From CAYUQT01 sp964596165 (GTDB lineage Bacteria > Planctomycetota > Phycisphaerae > UBA1845 > JAFGLZ01), in NCBI GenBank assembly GCA_964596165.1, contig CAZQTW010000011.1, positions 53,727 to 117,726 of the forward strand: a stretch of 64,000 nt of DNA. The letters run 5' to 3'. Position numbers and translations under genes: made by a program. The notes beneath the pieces were generated by a model, which saw nothing but the letters and a program-made list of their open reading frames with translations, did not search any database and was not told where the DNA came from. This document shows, piece by piece, positions 34,794 to 43,800 of this stretch (the stretch's first letter is position 1; each line of letters opens with the position of its first letter).

Positions 34794-35266
34794 GTGTCAC
34801 CTCACGAGAGAAGAATCTAAACGAGAATCGTCGCCGTGCCGTTGTAGGCAGTCTCCAACGCGACACATTCTACATGACCGCGCGCCGGCAGGCGACATCC
34901 CTCTCGAGGACACGGGTGCCACTCGCCGCTCGCTGCAAGTGCAGACTGGGGCATACAGGATCGAATAATAGCGTCCCTCCCCCTCATTACGACCGATCAC
35001 GTAACAAACTCGGACACAACGAGACACCACACCCCAATCGACAACAAAACATCCAAAACAGTAAAACAACATCCAAGATCTCCCCGGCCTCGCTGTTCAC
35101 ATTCAAGCGCGATGAGGTTGAACGCACCGTACCTTTTATTAGTAGGAGAAGAACAGTCTCGCCGGGTACCCCGTACCCTCAACGGTCAGGGGGGCGAATC
35201 GCAGCCGAATCGGTCGGCTCACCCAACCCGGCATCGACACGTTCTACCCAATGGAGGGAATCAATC
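34794..35266. other. Intergenic region with a dispersed repeat copy
   Basis: This 473-base space contains, at 34914-34948, one copy of a GGGTGCCACT...GCTCGCTGC.AGTGCAGA repeat whose other copy is at 42480-42515. The remainder shows no gene. The HTH gene that follows has AGGGAATC before its GTG start. Confidence 0.5.
34914..34948 (+). repeat. Dispersed repeat family R3, copy 1
   Basis: GGGTGCCACTCGCCGCTCGC then TGCAAGTGCAGACTG. It is imperfectly palindromic (TGCCACT... with AGTGCA) and resembles the copy at 42480-42515. Confidence 0.6.
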
Positions 35267-35860
35267 GTGACCCCAATCGACACTCGTCTTGACAAGACCG
35301 CCCTGCCGGCCGCCCTCGCACGCCCGCAGGCCAAGCTGGGAACCCAGCCCGGTGCCAATCCTTCGGATCTCAATCACGTCTCAACTCACCCGAACTCGCC
35401 ACGACGCAACGCCGCTCAGTCGGACGAGTCACGACACAACCCAACCAAGCGGAACACGCACGCGTCACGGCCCGGCTCAGCGAAGACGGATCGCCACCAG
35501 ACCACCGAATTCGTCCTCTCACCTGTCCAGTTGGCGACCATTGAGAAACTCCTGCTTGGCAACACCATCACCGAGACTGCCGCCGCCGTCGGCGTCGACC
35601 GATCCACCATCCATCGTTGGCTCAAAAAAGACTTCGAGTTTCAGGCCGAACTGAACCGCTGTCACAATAGCCTGACCGACTCCCTCGACGACAAGCTCCT
35701 CAACATCGCCATCGGAAGCTTGCCCTATCTCGAAAAGACCATCCGTCGAAACGTCTGGGCTATCCTTGCCCTCCTCAAGGGGGTCGGTGCCCTATCCGGC
35801 AAGCGCTTCCTTCGACGTGAAGAAGACCCTCGCGAGATCGCGGAGTACGCAGCCCTATGA
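35267..35860 (+). CDS. Orphan helix-turn-helix protein (terminase small-subunit or phBC6A51-like)
   Basis: A 197-residue protein. The first 80 residues are low-complexity and rich in Thr, Arg, Asn and Pro; the rest is helical. An HTH at about 85-120 (LSPVQLATIEKLLLGNTITE, AAAVGVDRSTIHRWL) is followed by the conserved helix RCHNSLTDSLDDKLLNIAIG. The pattern matches phage/plasmid-type DNA-binding proteins with homeodomain-like folds. No phage genes are adjacent. GTG at 35267 with GGAGG nine bases before it defines the start; a longer open frame to 34766 reads as noise. Three phased TGTTGCA sites lie just downstream. Confidence 0.7.
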   Translation: MTPIDTRLDKTALPAALARPQAKLGTQPGANPSDLNHVSTHPNSPRRNAAQSDESRHNPTKRNTHASRPGSAKTDRHQTTEFVLSPVQLATIEKLLLGNTITETAAAVGVDRSTIHRWLKKDFEFQAELNRCHNSLTDSLDDKLLNIAIGSLPYLEKTIRRNVWAILALLKGVGALSGKRFLRREEDPREIAEYAAL

Positions 35861-35938
35861 TAAACATCAACACCCCACCTCACTACCACCGAAACGCGAT
35901 ATGGGGCGTTCTGATTGCCAATTGGCTACGAAAACACC

Positions 35939-35984
35939 TGCAACACCCCCCCAAAAGTGTTGCATTTTGTTGCAAAGTGTTGCA
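35939..35984 (+). repeat. Three TGTTGCA iterons in 10-bp phase plus one inverted copy
   Basis: TGTTGCA occurs at 35958-35964, 35968-35974 and 35978-35984, exactly ten bases apart, one turn of the helix. An inverted copy, TGCAACA, lies at 35939-35945. It is 80-125 bases after the HTH gene stop. Confidence 0.75.
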
Positions 35985-36123
35985 TTTGCCGACGCCGCCC
36001 CTCCCGAATCCCCACTTTGTGAGGACAGACTCAAGGCACTCGCCCCTCCACCAAGGTGGTTCGGCCTGCCAGGCGCAACCCGCTACAAAAGGCGGGCGGG
36101 ACACCCGCGCCCCCGTGATGCGG

Positions 36124-38604
36124 CTACTTTCGATCGTCCCTGCCACCGTTAAACGTGCCCTGGAGAAAATCGCGCGCTGCCGCCGGCTTCCACGTTTCAC
36201 CGCCGTCCGCCGACATCATCACGGCGCGTCGGTCACCGAAGTGATCGGTCCGGTAGAACCAATACGTCGACCAGTAGTCGTACGACAGGAAGAGCCGGCC
36301 CTGCCGGTCGATCGTGAGGCGGTGGTAGTAGACGCTGTAATCCGAGAAGGCCGGCACAATCAGGATTCGAGGGGCCTCCCAGGTCTGATCGGGCCTCTTG
36401 CGCTGGTACGCCAGCGTGGCGAAGAGCGAGCCGCTCGGGAACCGAGCCGGATCGTTTCTCCACAGCCGGTAGATCAGGTGAAGCGTGTCGTCCGGCCCGC
36501 ACACCATGCCGATATACGTCTGCCGCAGTCCCTCGCCCACGGGCTCCGCCTGGGTCCAACCCGAATGGGCGTCGTTGGGCTTCAGCGAACGGGCATAGTG
36601 GAACGGCCGGCCATGCGTGCCGGTCAGGACGTGGAGGTATCCCTGGCTGTCCATCGTGATGCACGGGCGATTGTGGACGTCGTTCGGCGGGGCCCCGTAG
36701 CCCACGAGCACCGGCTTGCCGAGCGTGCTCGTCCGCGAATCGTAGGTCACGACATAGGTGGGCACGCCCGGAACGCGGACGTTGGGATCCGTCGCCTCAG
36801 CCCACACGATATGCACCTTCGAGCCGCGCGAAACCACGGCGGAAGGATGCCCGGAATGGGAACCCACACCCAGGCTCTGCCGAGAGATGAGGATAGGGTC
36901 CCCGACCGTCAGCCGCCCATCGGCCTTCTTCGACACGAACAGCTCCAGATCGCAGATGCGACGCCATTTCAGCTTGGCATCGGAGGCCGTGGCCACGGAG
37001 CGGAGGAGCGGCGGCGGTCCGTCGGGCACGTTGTGGCCGGAGAACTGCTCGATGTCGAACGCTCCACCCTTTCCCAGGCCATAGGCGGTGAACGTGCGCC
37101 CGCCGTCGTTGGAGTGCAGCAGTGCCGCTTGCGACTCGAACGTGACGGGGAGGTACAGGTCGTTGTCGCGGTCGAAGGCGAGCTTGGTCGTACCCGGTCG
37201 TGCGTGCGAGGCGGCGGTTTGCGAGGCCGGCCCCGCGGATCGCACCGCAGCTCGCAGGTCGGACGCCATCCAGCATCCGTCGCGCCATGTCCGGATCTGG
37301 CCGTCGGTCTGTGTGAATGGCCGGTTCTCCAGGTCGAAGTACATCTCCGATTCGACCGGATAGTCCGGCACGTACCCGAACTGCTCGTTCTCATGCCGAT
37401 AAGGTTTGAGCACGAGCGGCAGGGCGAGTGGGCGAGCGGCCGGCGCGGTCCCCGCAATGACGCTCAGCGTCGAATACGTCGTGAAGTCCGGGTCCTCGGA
37501 CGGCGTGGCCCGCAGGTGGCAGACCCGCGTCTGGCCCTCGGGTGGGACGCTGTACTTGATCGTGACGGGTAGCGTGGCCTTGGGTTTCAGCGCGACCGTG
37601 TCGGCGGACAACCTGGCCGGCCACTCGGCGTCCGGGAACTCGATAGCCAATCGCACCGTGCGGGGCCGGTTCGAATGGTTGTTGACCTGAAATGAGATCT
37701 CCCCATCGCTCCCCGGTTGCCCGTACACCTTTCTGCTGTACGGCGTCAGGATCCATCGATAGGGCAGGAAGGGGAACCAAGACGTCACCTGCGGCGTCCA
37801 GTACGGCAGATTGGGATAGAGGTCCTTACGGTCCCAACGGGTGACGCCGTCGATCTGGACGGTGGCCTGCGCCTTGTCCAGATGCAGCCGCCAGGGAACG
37901 GCGTCGCGGCGGACGTTTGGACCGAACGAGTGCGATGCCCGGCCCTTGGCGGCGACGTGCAGCGTTTCGACGAGCACCCCGGCCGCGTCATAAACGGGCA
38001 CCGTCTTCACGCTCGCCGGCAGGCCGGTGATCTCGATGCCGAAGGCCCCTTTTCGCGGCATGAAACAGACGTCACCCGGTCGATCGGAGTTGAACAGGAT
38101 GATGGGCTCCTCGCGGCGCTCGTCGCGATGACCACGCGATGTCTCGATGAGGTAGTGAGGGCAGTTCGTGCGGAAGCCCCAGACGATGTCGTCGCCGTAT
38201 CGGTCGTAAGCGACGGTGACGTTCAGGGCGTACACGCCTCTGCGGTCCACGCGGGTGGATAGGCGGGCTCGTTGAGGCGGACCCAACCCGCTTCCCTGCG
38301 GCTGACCGTCGTCGGGCAACGTGACCTCCTGCAGAACGCGGCGATTGGGACCGACCAGTAGGGCGAGTAGATCCGTCTTGCCGCCCCGTCGATTCCGGTC
38401 TCGTTTCTCGATGTCGATAGTCAGGTCGCCCGGCGAGGCTAGCAAGTAGACCCCGCCCACGCCGCCGATGGCCAGGGCGATCGGGGATTCTTGGCCGGCC
38501 TGGACTTTGGGTTCACGCGCAGTCTCCGATGAGCAAGAGGCCTCCGCGGCGCCGCACAGCATGGGATTCAGTATGAGCAGACAGCACGTCAGGCCTTGGA
38601 TCAT
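36124..38604 (-). CDS. Exported BNR-4 repeat protein
   Basis: An 826-residue protein with signal peptide (IQGLTCCLLILNPMLCG). The N-terminal 450 residues are beta-sandwich-like, with a possible NPCBM/Ig-type part at VRLAIEFPDAEWPARLSADT. The C-terminal half carries a six-bladed-propeller-like region typical of BNR-4: LLHSNDGGRTFTAYGLG, HIVWAEATDPN, CITMDSQGYLHVLTGTHGRP, RLTIDRQGRLFLSYDYW and MSADGGETWKPA. The Asp-box motifs (S-x-D-x-G-x-x-W) indicate a sialidase/lyase-type fold; activity is unknown. The ATG at 38604 with GAGGA was chosen. The long open frames on the other strand over this gene are shadows. Confidence 0.85.
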   Translation of the reverse strand: MIQGLTCCLLILNPMLCGAAEASCSSETAREPKVQAGQESPIALAIGGVGGVYLLASPGDLTIDIEKRDRNRRGGKTDLLALLVGPNRRVLQEVTLPDDGQPQGSGLGPPQRARLSTRVDRRGVYALNVTVAYDRYGDDIVWGFRTNCPHYLIETSRGHRDERREEPIILFNSDRPGDVCFMPRKGAFGIEITGLPASVKTVPVYDAAGVLVETLHVAAKGRASHSFGPNVRRDAVPWRLHLDKAQATVQIDGVTRWDRKDLYPNLPYWTPQVTSWFPFLPYRWILTPYSRKVYGQPGSDGEISFQVNNHSNRPRTVRLAIEFPDAEWPARLSADTVALKPKATLPVTIKYSVPPEGQTRVCHLRATPSEDPDFTTYSTLSVIAGTAPAARPLALPLVLKPYRHENEQFGYVPDYPVESEMYFDLENRPFTQTDGQIRTWRDGCWMASDLRAAVRSAGPASQTAASHARPGTTKLAFDRDNDLYLPVTFESQAALLHSNDGGRTFTAYGLGKGGAFDIEQFSGHNVPDGPPPLLRSVATASDAKLKWRRICDLELFVSKKADGRLTVGDPILISRQSLGVGSHSGHPSAVVSRGSKVHIVWAEATDPNVRVPGVPTYVVTYDSRTSTLGKPVLVGYGAPPNDVHNRPCITMDSQGYLHVLTGTHGRPFHYARSLKPNDAHSGWTQAEPVGEGLRQTYIGMVCGPDDTLHLIYRLWRNDPARFPSGSLFATLAYQRKRPDQTWEAPRILIVPAFSDYSVYYHRLTIDRQGRLFLSYDYWSTYWFYRTDHFGDRRAVMMSADGGETWKPAAARDFLQGTFNGGRDDRK

Positions 38605-38698
38605 GATTGCGATCCTCGTGTGTCTTGTGCGAACGATTCGGTTCGTCAGGGTGCTCGGATCATACCGGAGCGGCCGTAGCCTGACGATAGGGCCCAAC

Positions 38699-38724
38699 GC
38701 TCCCTCACGATCACGGCCCCGATT
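38699..38724 (+). repeat. Dispersed repeat family R1, copy 1
   Basis: GCTCCCTCACGATCACGGCC then CCGATT. Copies 2 and 3 are at 45187-45213 and 50650-50676; all three lie in gaps between genes. Confidence 0.7.
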
Positions 38725-38752
38725 GGACGGAAGACGCTGGCACCCGGGCCGA

Positions 38753-38797
38753 ACCGGCGTGTCCTCACGCCGGCCAGTCCGTGCTGGGGACCGCCCG
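38753..38797 (+). repeat. Dispersed repeat family R2, copy 1
   Basis: It starts ACCGGCGTGTCCTCACGCCG, continues with a GC-rich middle, and ends GCTGGGGACCGCCCGG. Internal symmetry (CCGGCGTG and CACGCCGG) allows a hairpin. Copy 2 is at 44890-44935. Confidence 0.7.
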
Positions 38798-39035
38798 GCT
38801 CGGTACGACGAGCGGGGCGAGGACGCCCCGGCTTGGAACAGACCGGCTCTGTCGGCGGGTAGAACCCGCCGACACGGCTTCCCATCCACGCGGTCCGCCT
38901 CACGCGGTGGCGCGTCGCGGCCATTGACGACGCGCCCGAGCCCCCTTAGAGTGTCGTCCGTCACGTACTTGACCCCGGGCCAGTCGTCAGCCAGCGGCCC
39001 GACAGAACCCACTCACATCTCCAACGTAAGGAAGC

Positions 39036-40190
39036 ATGGCCGTGGATTTCAGCTTTACCGAAGAACAACTCGCCATTCAGGACATGGTCCGAAAGTTCGC
39101 CGCCAAGGAGCTCGCGCCGCACGCCATCGAGGTCGACCGCGACGCGCGATTCCCCGCGGAGACATTCAAAAAGATGGGCGAGCTGGGCCTGCTGGGCGCC
39201 ATGGTGCCCGAGGAATACGGCGGCACGGGGCAAACGGTTCTGACCTGCTGCATCATCGCCGAGGAGCTTGCCTATGCGTGCGCCTCGACGGCCATGTCGT
39301 ATCTGGCCCACGCCCTGTTGTGCAATCACAACCTGGCCGGCAACGGCTCGCCGGAACAGAAGCGCAAGTATCTTCCCGATCTCGCCTCCGGACGAAAACT
39401 CGGGGCGATCGCCATGACCGAGCCCGGCGCCGGGTCCGACGTCCTGTCGCTGACCACATCCGCCACACGCGTCGACGGCGAGTACGTGCTGAACGGATCC
39501 AAAACGTTCATCACCAATGCCCCGGTCGCCGACGTCTTTCTGGTCTACGCCCGGACGGACAAGGACGCCGGTCCGCGAGGGATCAGCCAATTCATCGTGG
39601 AGCGCGGGATGCCCGGGTTCACCATCGGTCCGCCGCTCGACAAGATGGGCATCCGCGGATCGCCCACGGCAGAGCTCTTTTTCAGGGACTGTCGCGTGCC
39701 GACGGAAAACCTGGTTAAGGGCGAGAACAAGGCACTCGGCATCCTGCTGGGTGGGCTGGATGTCGAACGGGCGGTCGGCGCGGCGCTGGGATTGGGTATG
39801 GGGCGGTCGGCGCTCGACCGGTCGATCGCCTACGCGAAGGAGCGACAGCAATTCGGCCAGCCGATCGTGATGTTCGAAATGGTCGCCGAGAAGCTGGCCA
39901 ACATGAGCATGGAGCTCGAGGCGGCGAGGTTGCTCACGTATAAGGCCGCGGACCTGTGCGACCGCGGCATTCGCTGCTCCGCGGAGGCGTCGCACGCAAA
40001 GCTCTTTTCATCGGAGATGGCCATGCGGGCCACCGCCGAGGCCGTCCAGATCTTCGGCGGCTACGGATACATGAAGGAATACGAGGTGGAGCGGATGATG
40101 CGCGATGCGAAGATCGGCCTCATCGGCGGCGGCACCTCGGAAATCCAGCGGTTGATCATAGCGCGTGAGATCGTCAAGCGAACGATGTGA
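39036..40190 (+). CDS. Acyl-CoA dehydrogenase
   Basis: A 384-residue flavoprotein with the three family parts: helical N-terminal (FTEEQLAIQDMVRKFAAKEL), middle beta (AMTEPGAGSDVLSLTTSATR), C-terminal (ERQQFGQPIVMFEMVAEKLA and IFGGYGYMKEYEVERMMRDA). The conserved loop GGTSEIQRLIIAREI closes the FAD site. It oxidises an acyl-CoA to the enoyl-CoA in the cytoplasm, passing electrons to ETF. First gene of the operon with MaoC, PHP, thiolase-fold and DUF35 genes. The ATG at 39036 follows AAGGAAG. Start and length are typical (about 380). Confidence 0.95.
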   Translation: MAVDFSFTEEQLAIQDMVRKFAAKELAPHAIEVDRDARFPAETFKKMGELGLLGAMVPEEYGGTGQTVLTCCIIAEELAYACASTAMSYLAHALLCNHNLAGNGSPEQKRKYLPDLASGRKLGAIAMTEPGAGSDVLSLTTSATRVDGEYVLNGSKTFITNAPVADVFLVYARTDKDAGPRGISQFIVERGMPGFTIGPPLDKMGIRGSPTAELFFRDCRVPTENLVKGENKALGILLGGLDVERAVGAALGLGMGRSALDRSIAYAKERQQFGQPIVMFEMVAEKLANMSMELEAARLLTYKAADLCDRGIRCSAEASHAKLFSSEMAMRATAEAVQIFGGYGYMKEYEVERMMRDAKIGLIGGGTSEIQRLIIAREIVKRTM

Positions 40191-40216
40191 CACGGATCGG
40201 CCGGAAAGGAGAACAC

Positions 40217-40690
40217 GTGGAACCCCTAGACGGCATCTACTTTGAGGACATCGAGGTCGGCAGCGAACGGACCTCGCCCGCGCGGACCGTCACCGAAGCG
40301 GACATCGTCAACTTCGCGGGACTGTCCGGTGACTACAACATCATTCACACCGACGCCGAGTTCGTGAAGATCACGCCCTTCGGCCGACGAATCGCCCACG
40401 GCCTGCTGGGCCTGTCGATCGCCTCCGGACTCGTCACGCGGACCCCGGGAGCCGAACAGCACCGAATCGTGGCCTTTCTCGGCATGACGTGGGACTTTCG
40501 CAAGCCCGTCTTCATCGGCGACACCATCTACGTTGAGCAGAAGGTCGCCGGCAAGAGGCCGACGTCAAAACCCGGCCTGGGCATCGTGGTGTACGGCGCC
40601 AAGGTGATCAACCAGCGCAACGAACTCTGCCAAGAGGGCGAGTGGAAGCTGATGTACATGATGCGGAACGCAACGGCACCGGCGGAGTAG
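40217..40690 (+). CDS. MaoC-like enoyl-CoA hydratase/dehydratase
   Basis: A 157-residue single hot-dog domain with the catalytic pair in SGDYNIIHTD (Asp39, His44) and FGRRIAHGLLGLSIASGL. It hydrates an enoyl-CoA, the step after the acyl-CoA dehydrogenase. The GTG start at 40217 follows AAAGGAG; an ATG at 40187 overlapping the previous stop codon (ATGTGA) is the alternative but has no ribosome site. The spacing in the operon is 26 bases upstream and 3 bases downstream. Confidence 0.92.
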   Translation: MEPLDGIYFEDIEVGSERTSPARTVTEADIVNFAGLSGDYNIIHTDAEFVKITPFGRRIAHGLLGLSIASGLVTRTPGAEQHRIVAFLGMTWDFRKPVFIGDTIYVEQKVAGKRPTSKPGLGIVVYGAKVINQRNELCQEGEWKLMYMMRNATAPAE

Positions 40691-40693
40691 ATC

Positions 40694-41323
40694 GTGGGCG
40701 AATCAACACCAGTCCGGCGGATGCTCAAGGGCGCGCTCCACACCCACACCACGTGCAGCGACGGGGACCTCTCGCCCGCCGAAGTGCTGCGCGCGTATCG
40801 CAATCTCGATTTCGACTTCGTCGCCTTGACGGATCATGACTTCCTCATGACGCCCGGCGCCTACGAGCGGGAAGAGGTGCCCGACGAGTTCGAGGGGATG
40901 CTCGTCTTCAAGGGAGTCGAAGCCAGCGTATTCGCCCGGGGATATGTCCACGTCATCCGGATTCGGGGGGCGTCCGAAGAGCTCAACGTGCTCAGCCACC
41001 CGGCCGAATACGATCTGACGGTGGCGCAGGTCGTCGAGCGCCTCAGGGAAATCGAACAGTCAATGCCGATTCACGCCGTCGAGGTGACGTTCAAGGGCTT
41101 CTACACGCCCGAATACGACGTGAACGATATCCCGTACCCCAAGGTCGCTTGCGACGATTCGCACTCGCGCGAAGGCTGCGGCCGGGCGTGGATCGAGGTG
41201 TCTTGTGAGAAGGACCGCGATGCGATCCTCCGGGCCATCAAGAGCGGCCGGGCACGCATGTGTCACACCTGGACGTCACATCGCTCCCAATGGGCGGAGC
41301 AGGGAGATCCTCAGCATGGCTAA
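40694..41323 (+). CDS. PHP-domain metal-dependent phosphoesterase-like protein
   Basis: A 209-residue protein with LHTHTTCSDGDLSP, DFVALTDHDFLM, FKGVEASVF and VLSHPAEYDL, the PHP metal-ligand set, and ACDDSHSREG. PHP proteins are phosphoesterases or nuclease domains; an enzyme of this kind inside a fatty-acid-oxidation-type operon is unusual. The stop TAA overlaps the next gene's ATG by eight bases (ATGGCTAA). GTG start at 40694, only three bases after the MaoC stop. Confidence 0.88.
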   Translation: MGESTPVRRMLKGALHTHTTCSDGDLSPAEVLRAYRNLDFDFVALTDHDFLMTPGAYEREEVPDEFEGMLVFKGVEASVFARGYVHVIRIRGASEELNVLSHPAEYDLTVAQVVERLREIEQSMPIHAVEVTFKGFYTPEYDVNDIPYPKVACDDSHSREGCGRAWIEVSCEKDRDAILRAIKSGRARMCHTWTSHRSQWAEQGDPQHG

Positions 41324-42458
41324 ACGCGTGGCGATCTGCGCGGTCGCGCAGACGAAGTTCGAGGCCGACAAGCGGTACGTCCGCGTTCAGGGAATGGTGT
41401 GGGAGGTCGTTCGAGAGGTCCTGGCGAAGACTCACCTGACGTTCGGCAAAGGGGGGATCGAGGCGGCCGTCACGGTGTCCGACGACGTCTTCGATGCCCG
41501 CACGATCTCCGACGGTGCGATCACCGACGTGGTCGGGGCCCACTACCAGAGCGAGGAAAAGGTCGCGGCCGATGGGGCCCAAGGCGTGTACTACGCGGTG
41601 GCGACGATCCTCTCGGGCCACCACGACCTCATCTTGCTCGCCGGACACTGCAAGGAGTCGCAAGCCGCCAGCCGTAATCAGGTCACGCACCTGGCGTTTG
41701 ATCCGTTCTACACCCGCCCGGTGGGACTGGACTACCTCGCGGCGGCGGCCTTGCAGGCCCAGGCGTACATGGCCCGCGCAAGCGTTACGGAAGCCCAACT
41801 CGCCGACGTGGCCGTCCGGTCGAGACAGGGGGCGGCGAAGAACCCCGTCGCCCGCGAGAATGGTCCCCTGACGCGGGATCAAGCGCTCGCCTCGCGGATG
41901 GTTGCGGACCCGATTCGCGAGGCGTTCATGTACCCCGTTACAGACGGCGCCGTGGCGATGATCCTCGCCGGCGAGGATCGCGTCCGCGGGCTCACGGACA
42001 AACCGGTGTGGGTCACCGGCCTCGGCAACTGCTACGACAGCTTCTTCCTGGGCGAACGCGACCTGGCCGGGAACTTCGCGCTCGAACGGGCCGCCGAACG
42101 TGCCTATGCGATGGCGGGAGTGAAGAGGCCCATCTCGGCCTTCGACGTGGTCGAGATCGCCGATGCGTACGCTCACCAGTTGCCGCAGTACGCCGAGGGG
42201 TTGGGTTTGTGTGAGCCCGGCCACGGCGGGCGATGGCTGAAAGAGGGCGGGCCGGATAAGCAAAACGTCAACCGGTCCGGCGGCATGCTGGCCGGCAATC
42301 CGCTGATGCTGGGCGGCATGGTCCGCGTGGCCGAGGCCGTCATTCAGCTCCGCGGCGAGGCGGGCGATCGGCAGGTACTCGGCGCCAAGCGGGCCGTCGC
42401 CCAGGGCGCCACGGGCCCGGCGGGACAACTTCAGACCGTGGTCGTGTTGGAGAACTAG
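41316..42458 (+). CDS. Thiolase-fold protein (acetyl-CoA acetyltransferase family), nucleophile loop altered
   Basis: A 380-residue protein of the SCP-x/archaeal thiolase group. The loop that normally holds the nucleophilic Cys (CxSG) reads GAQG at residues 87-90, and the normal GHP block reads NRSGGMLAGNPLM (Asn328 where His is expected). So the usual claisen-type mechanism residues are not conserved; this is known for some members of this subfamily that pair with DUF35 proteins, whose reactions are mostly undefined. Other landmarks: FDVVEIADAYAHQLPQY. The ATG at 41316 follows GGGAG and overlaps the PHP gene. Confidence 0.85.
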   Translation: MAKRVAICAVAQTKFEADKRYVRVQGMVWEVVREVLAKTHLTFGKGGIEAAVTVSDDVFDARTISDGAITDVVGAHYQSEEKVAADGAQGVYYAVATILSGHHDLILLAGHCKESQAASRNQVTHLAFDPFYTRPVGLDYLAAAALQAQAYMARASVTEAQLADVAVRSRQGAAKNPVARENGPLTRDQALASRMVADPIREAFMYPVTDGAVAMILAGEDRVRGLTDKPVWVTGLGNCYDSFFLGERDLAGNFALERAAERAYAMAGVKRPISAFDVVEIADAYAHQLPQYAEGLGLCEPGHGGRWLKEGGPDKQNVNRSGGMLAGNPLMLGGMVRVAEAVIQLRGEAGDRQVLGAKRAVAQGATGPAGQLQTVVVLEN

Positions 42459-42479
42459 ACGTGGTTTCAAAACGATTCT

Positions 42480-42515
42480 TGGGTGCCACTGGCAGCTCGC
42501 TGCCAGTGCAGATCT
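42480..42515 (+). repeat. Dispersed repeat family R3, copy 2
   Basis: GGGTGCCACTGGCAGCTCGC then TGCCAGTGCAGATCTGAC. The centre is a near-perfect palindrome (CACTGGCAGC with GCTGCCAGTG). It lies between the two thiolase-fold genes, inside the operon. Confidence 0.7.
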
Positions 42516-42603
42516 GACAGGGAACTTGACGAGCACGGGCGGACAAGCCGCCCGTCGCACCTCCTATAAGAGTTGTGAAACCACCAATAGGAAACCAGAT
42601 GCC

Positions 42604-43800
42604 ATGAAAAGCAAGAATCGAAATGTCGCCGTCATCGGCTGCGGGATGTCCCGGTTTTCCAGCCACCGCGAAGACGTCAACCAGCCCGAGATGATCCACG
42701 AGGCCGTCGTCGAGGCCCTGGCGGACGCCGGGGTCACGCTCGCCGACGTCGACTGCATCCTCCACGGCAACATGGAACTCTTCGAGATGGTGCATCAGCC
42801 CGACATGTGGCACGTGATCGGCGACGGGGCGTGGGGCAAGTCGGGGCTTCGCCTGACGACGGGCGGAACGACCGGCACGACGCTCGCCTGCGCGGCCGAC
42901 AACCTCGTCGCCTCCGGCCTGCACGACATCGTGCTGGCGATCGGGTTCGAGAAGCTCCAGGAAGGCCACACCACCGGCGGCATCACGAACATGGCCGACC
43001 CGCTCTGGGGGCGAAGCCTCCAGACCGGCGCGCTGACGGGCACAACCGCCCAGAAGATGATCGAGGAATTCGGCGAGGAGCGAGCCAAACTCGCCGCCAT
43101 CAAGTACCGAACCATCATGGACGAGCACGCGATGCGCAATCCCAAGGCACATCGCCGGCTGAATCTCGATCGGAACCACCTCAAGGACTACGCGGACGGC
43201 GACCTGCGGCTCGTCGGCGAACTGCGGATGCTGCACATGTGTTCGCAGAGCGACGGGGCCTGCGCAGTCGTGTTCGCCTCCGAAGACAAGGTGGATCAGC
43301 TTCGCGCCAAGCCCGCGTGGGTAGTCGACCACGAAACGGTCCACCGTGAAGAGACCATGATCTTCACCTCTCAGGAGAGCACGCACCGCATCGCCGCCGA
43401 GCGGATCTACGCCCGGAACGGCATCACCCAGCCCGTCGAACAGATCGATGTCTTCGAGATGTACGACCCGTCGGCCTGGTGGGGACTCGACTGGCTGCGC
43501 GATTTTCTCCTGCTCGAAGGCGACGCGGTCCTCACAATGGTCGAACAGGACCAGATCGGCCTCGACGGCACGATCGCCGTCAACCCGTCCGGCGGCGTCA
43601 TCGCGAGCAATCCGATCGGCGCCACGGCGCTGGTTCGCGTGGCCGAGGCCGCCATGCAGATCCGCGAGACCGCCGGCGAGCACCAGGTCCCGAAGCCCGT
43701 TCGCCTGGCCCTGGCGTCGGGCTTCGGTGGGACGCTCTGGACCGTGCTGATGCTGCTGTCCCGGGAGAAGCCCCTGTTGGGAGAGAAGACTCATGAGTGA
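42604..43800 (+). CDS. Second thiolase-fold protein, nucleophile loop altered
   Basis: A 398-residue protein of the same superfamily. The expected Cys loop is TGGTTGTT (residues 86-93) with no Cys, and the second motif is NPSGGVIASNPIGATA, with Asn336 in place of the usual His of GHP. Near the middle is GITNMADPLWGRSL. Similar proteins with the TGG.TG loop are known, in my recollection, from bacteria and archaea and form complexes with a DUF35 partner. The last bases (ATGAGTGA) overlap the start of the DUF35 gene. About 145 bases containing a dispersed repeat separate it from the first thiolase-fold gene. Confidence 0.85.
   Translation: MKSKNRNVAVIGCGMSRFSSHREDVNQPEMIHEAVVEALADAGVTLADVDCILHGNMELFEMVHQPDMWHVIGDGAWGKSGLRLTTGGTTGTTLACAADNLVASGLHDIVLAIGFEKLQEGHTTGGITNMADPLWGRSLQTGALTGTTAQKMIEEFGEERAKLAAIKYRTIMDEHAMRNPKAHRRLNLDRNHLKDYADGDLRLVGELRMLHMCSQSDGACAVVFASEDKVDQLRAKPAWVVDHETVHREETMIFTSQESTHRIAAERIYARNGITQPVEQIDVFEMYDPSAWWGLDWLRDFLLLEGDAVLTMVEQDQIGLDGTIAVNPSGGVIASNPIGATALVRVAEAAMQIRETAGEHQVPKPVRLALASGFGGTLWTVLMLLSREKPLLGEKTHE

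Larger units (their letters stand above)
38605..39035. other. Divergent intergenic region rich in dispersed repeats
   Basis: This space holds one copy each of repeat families R1 and R2 and further GC-rich inverted repeats (for example GTCGGCGGGT with ACCCGCCGAC near 38860). It separates the BNR-4 gene from the acyl-CoA dehydrogenase operon. Confidence 0.6.

Noticed and set aside
34766..35266. N-terminal extension of the HTH gene
   Set aside because: The upstream part has no ribosome site and reads as random low-complexity sequence; GTG at 35267 has GGAGG.
35857..37572. Long plus-strand open frame over the BNR-4 gene
   Set aside because: It is opposite a gene with Asp-box motifs; the composition is rich in Arg, Val and His repeats typical of shadows.
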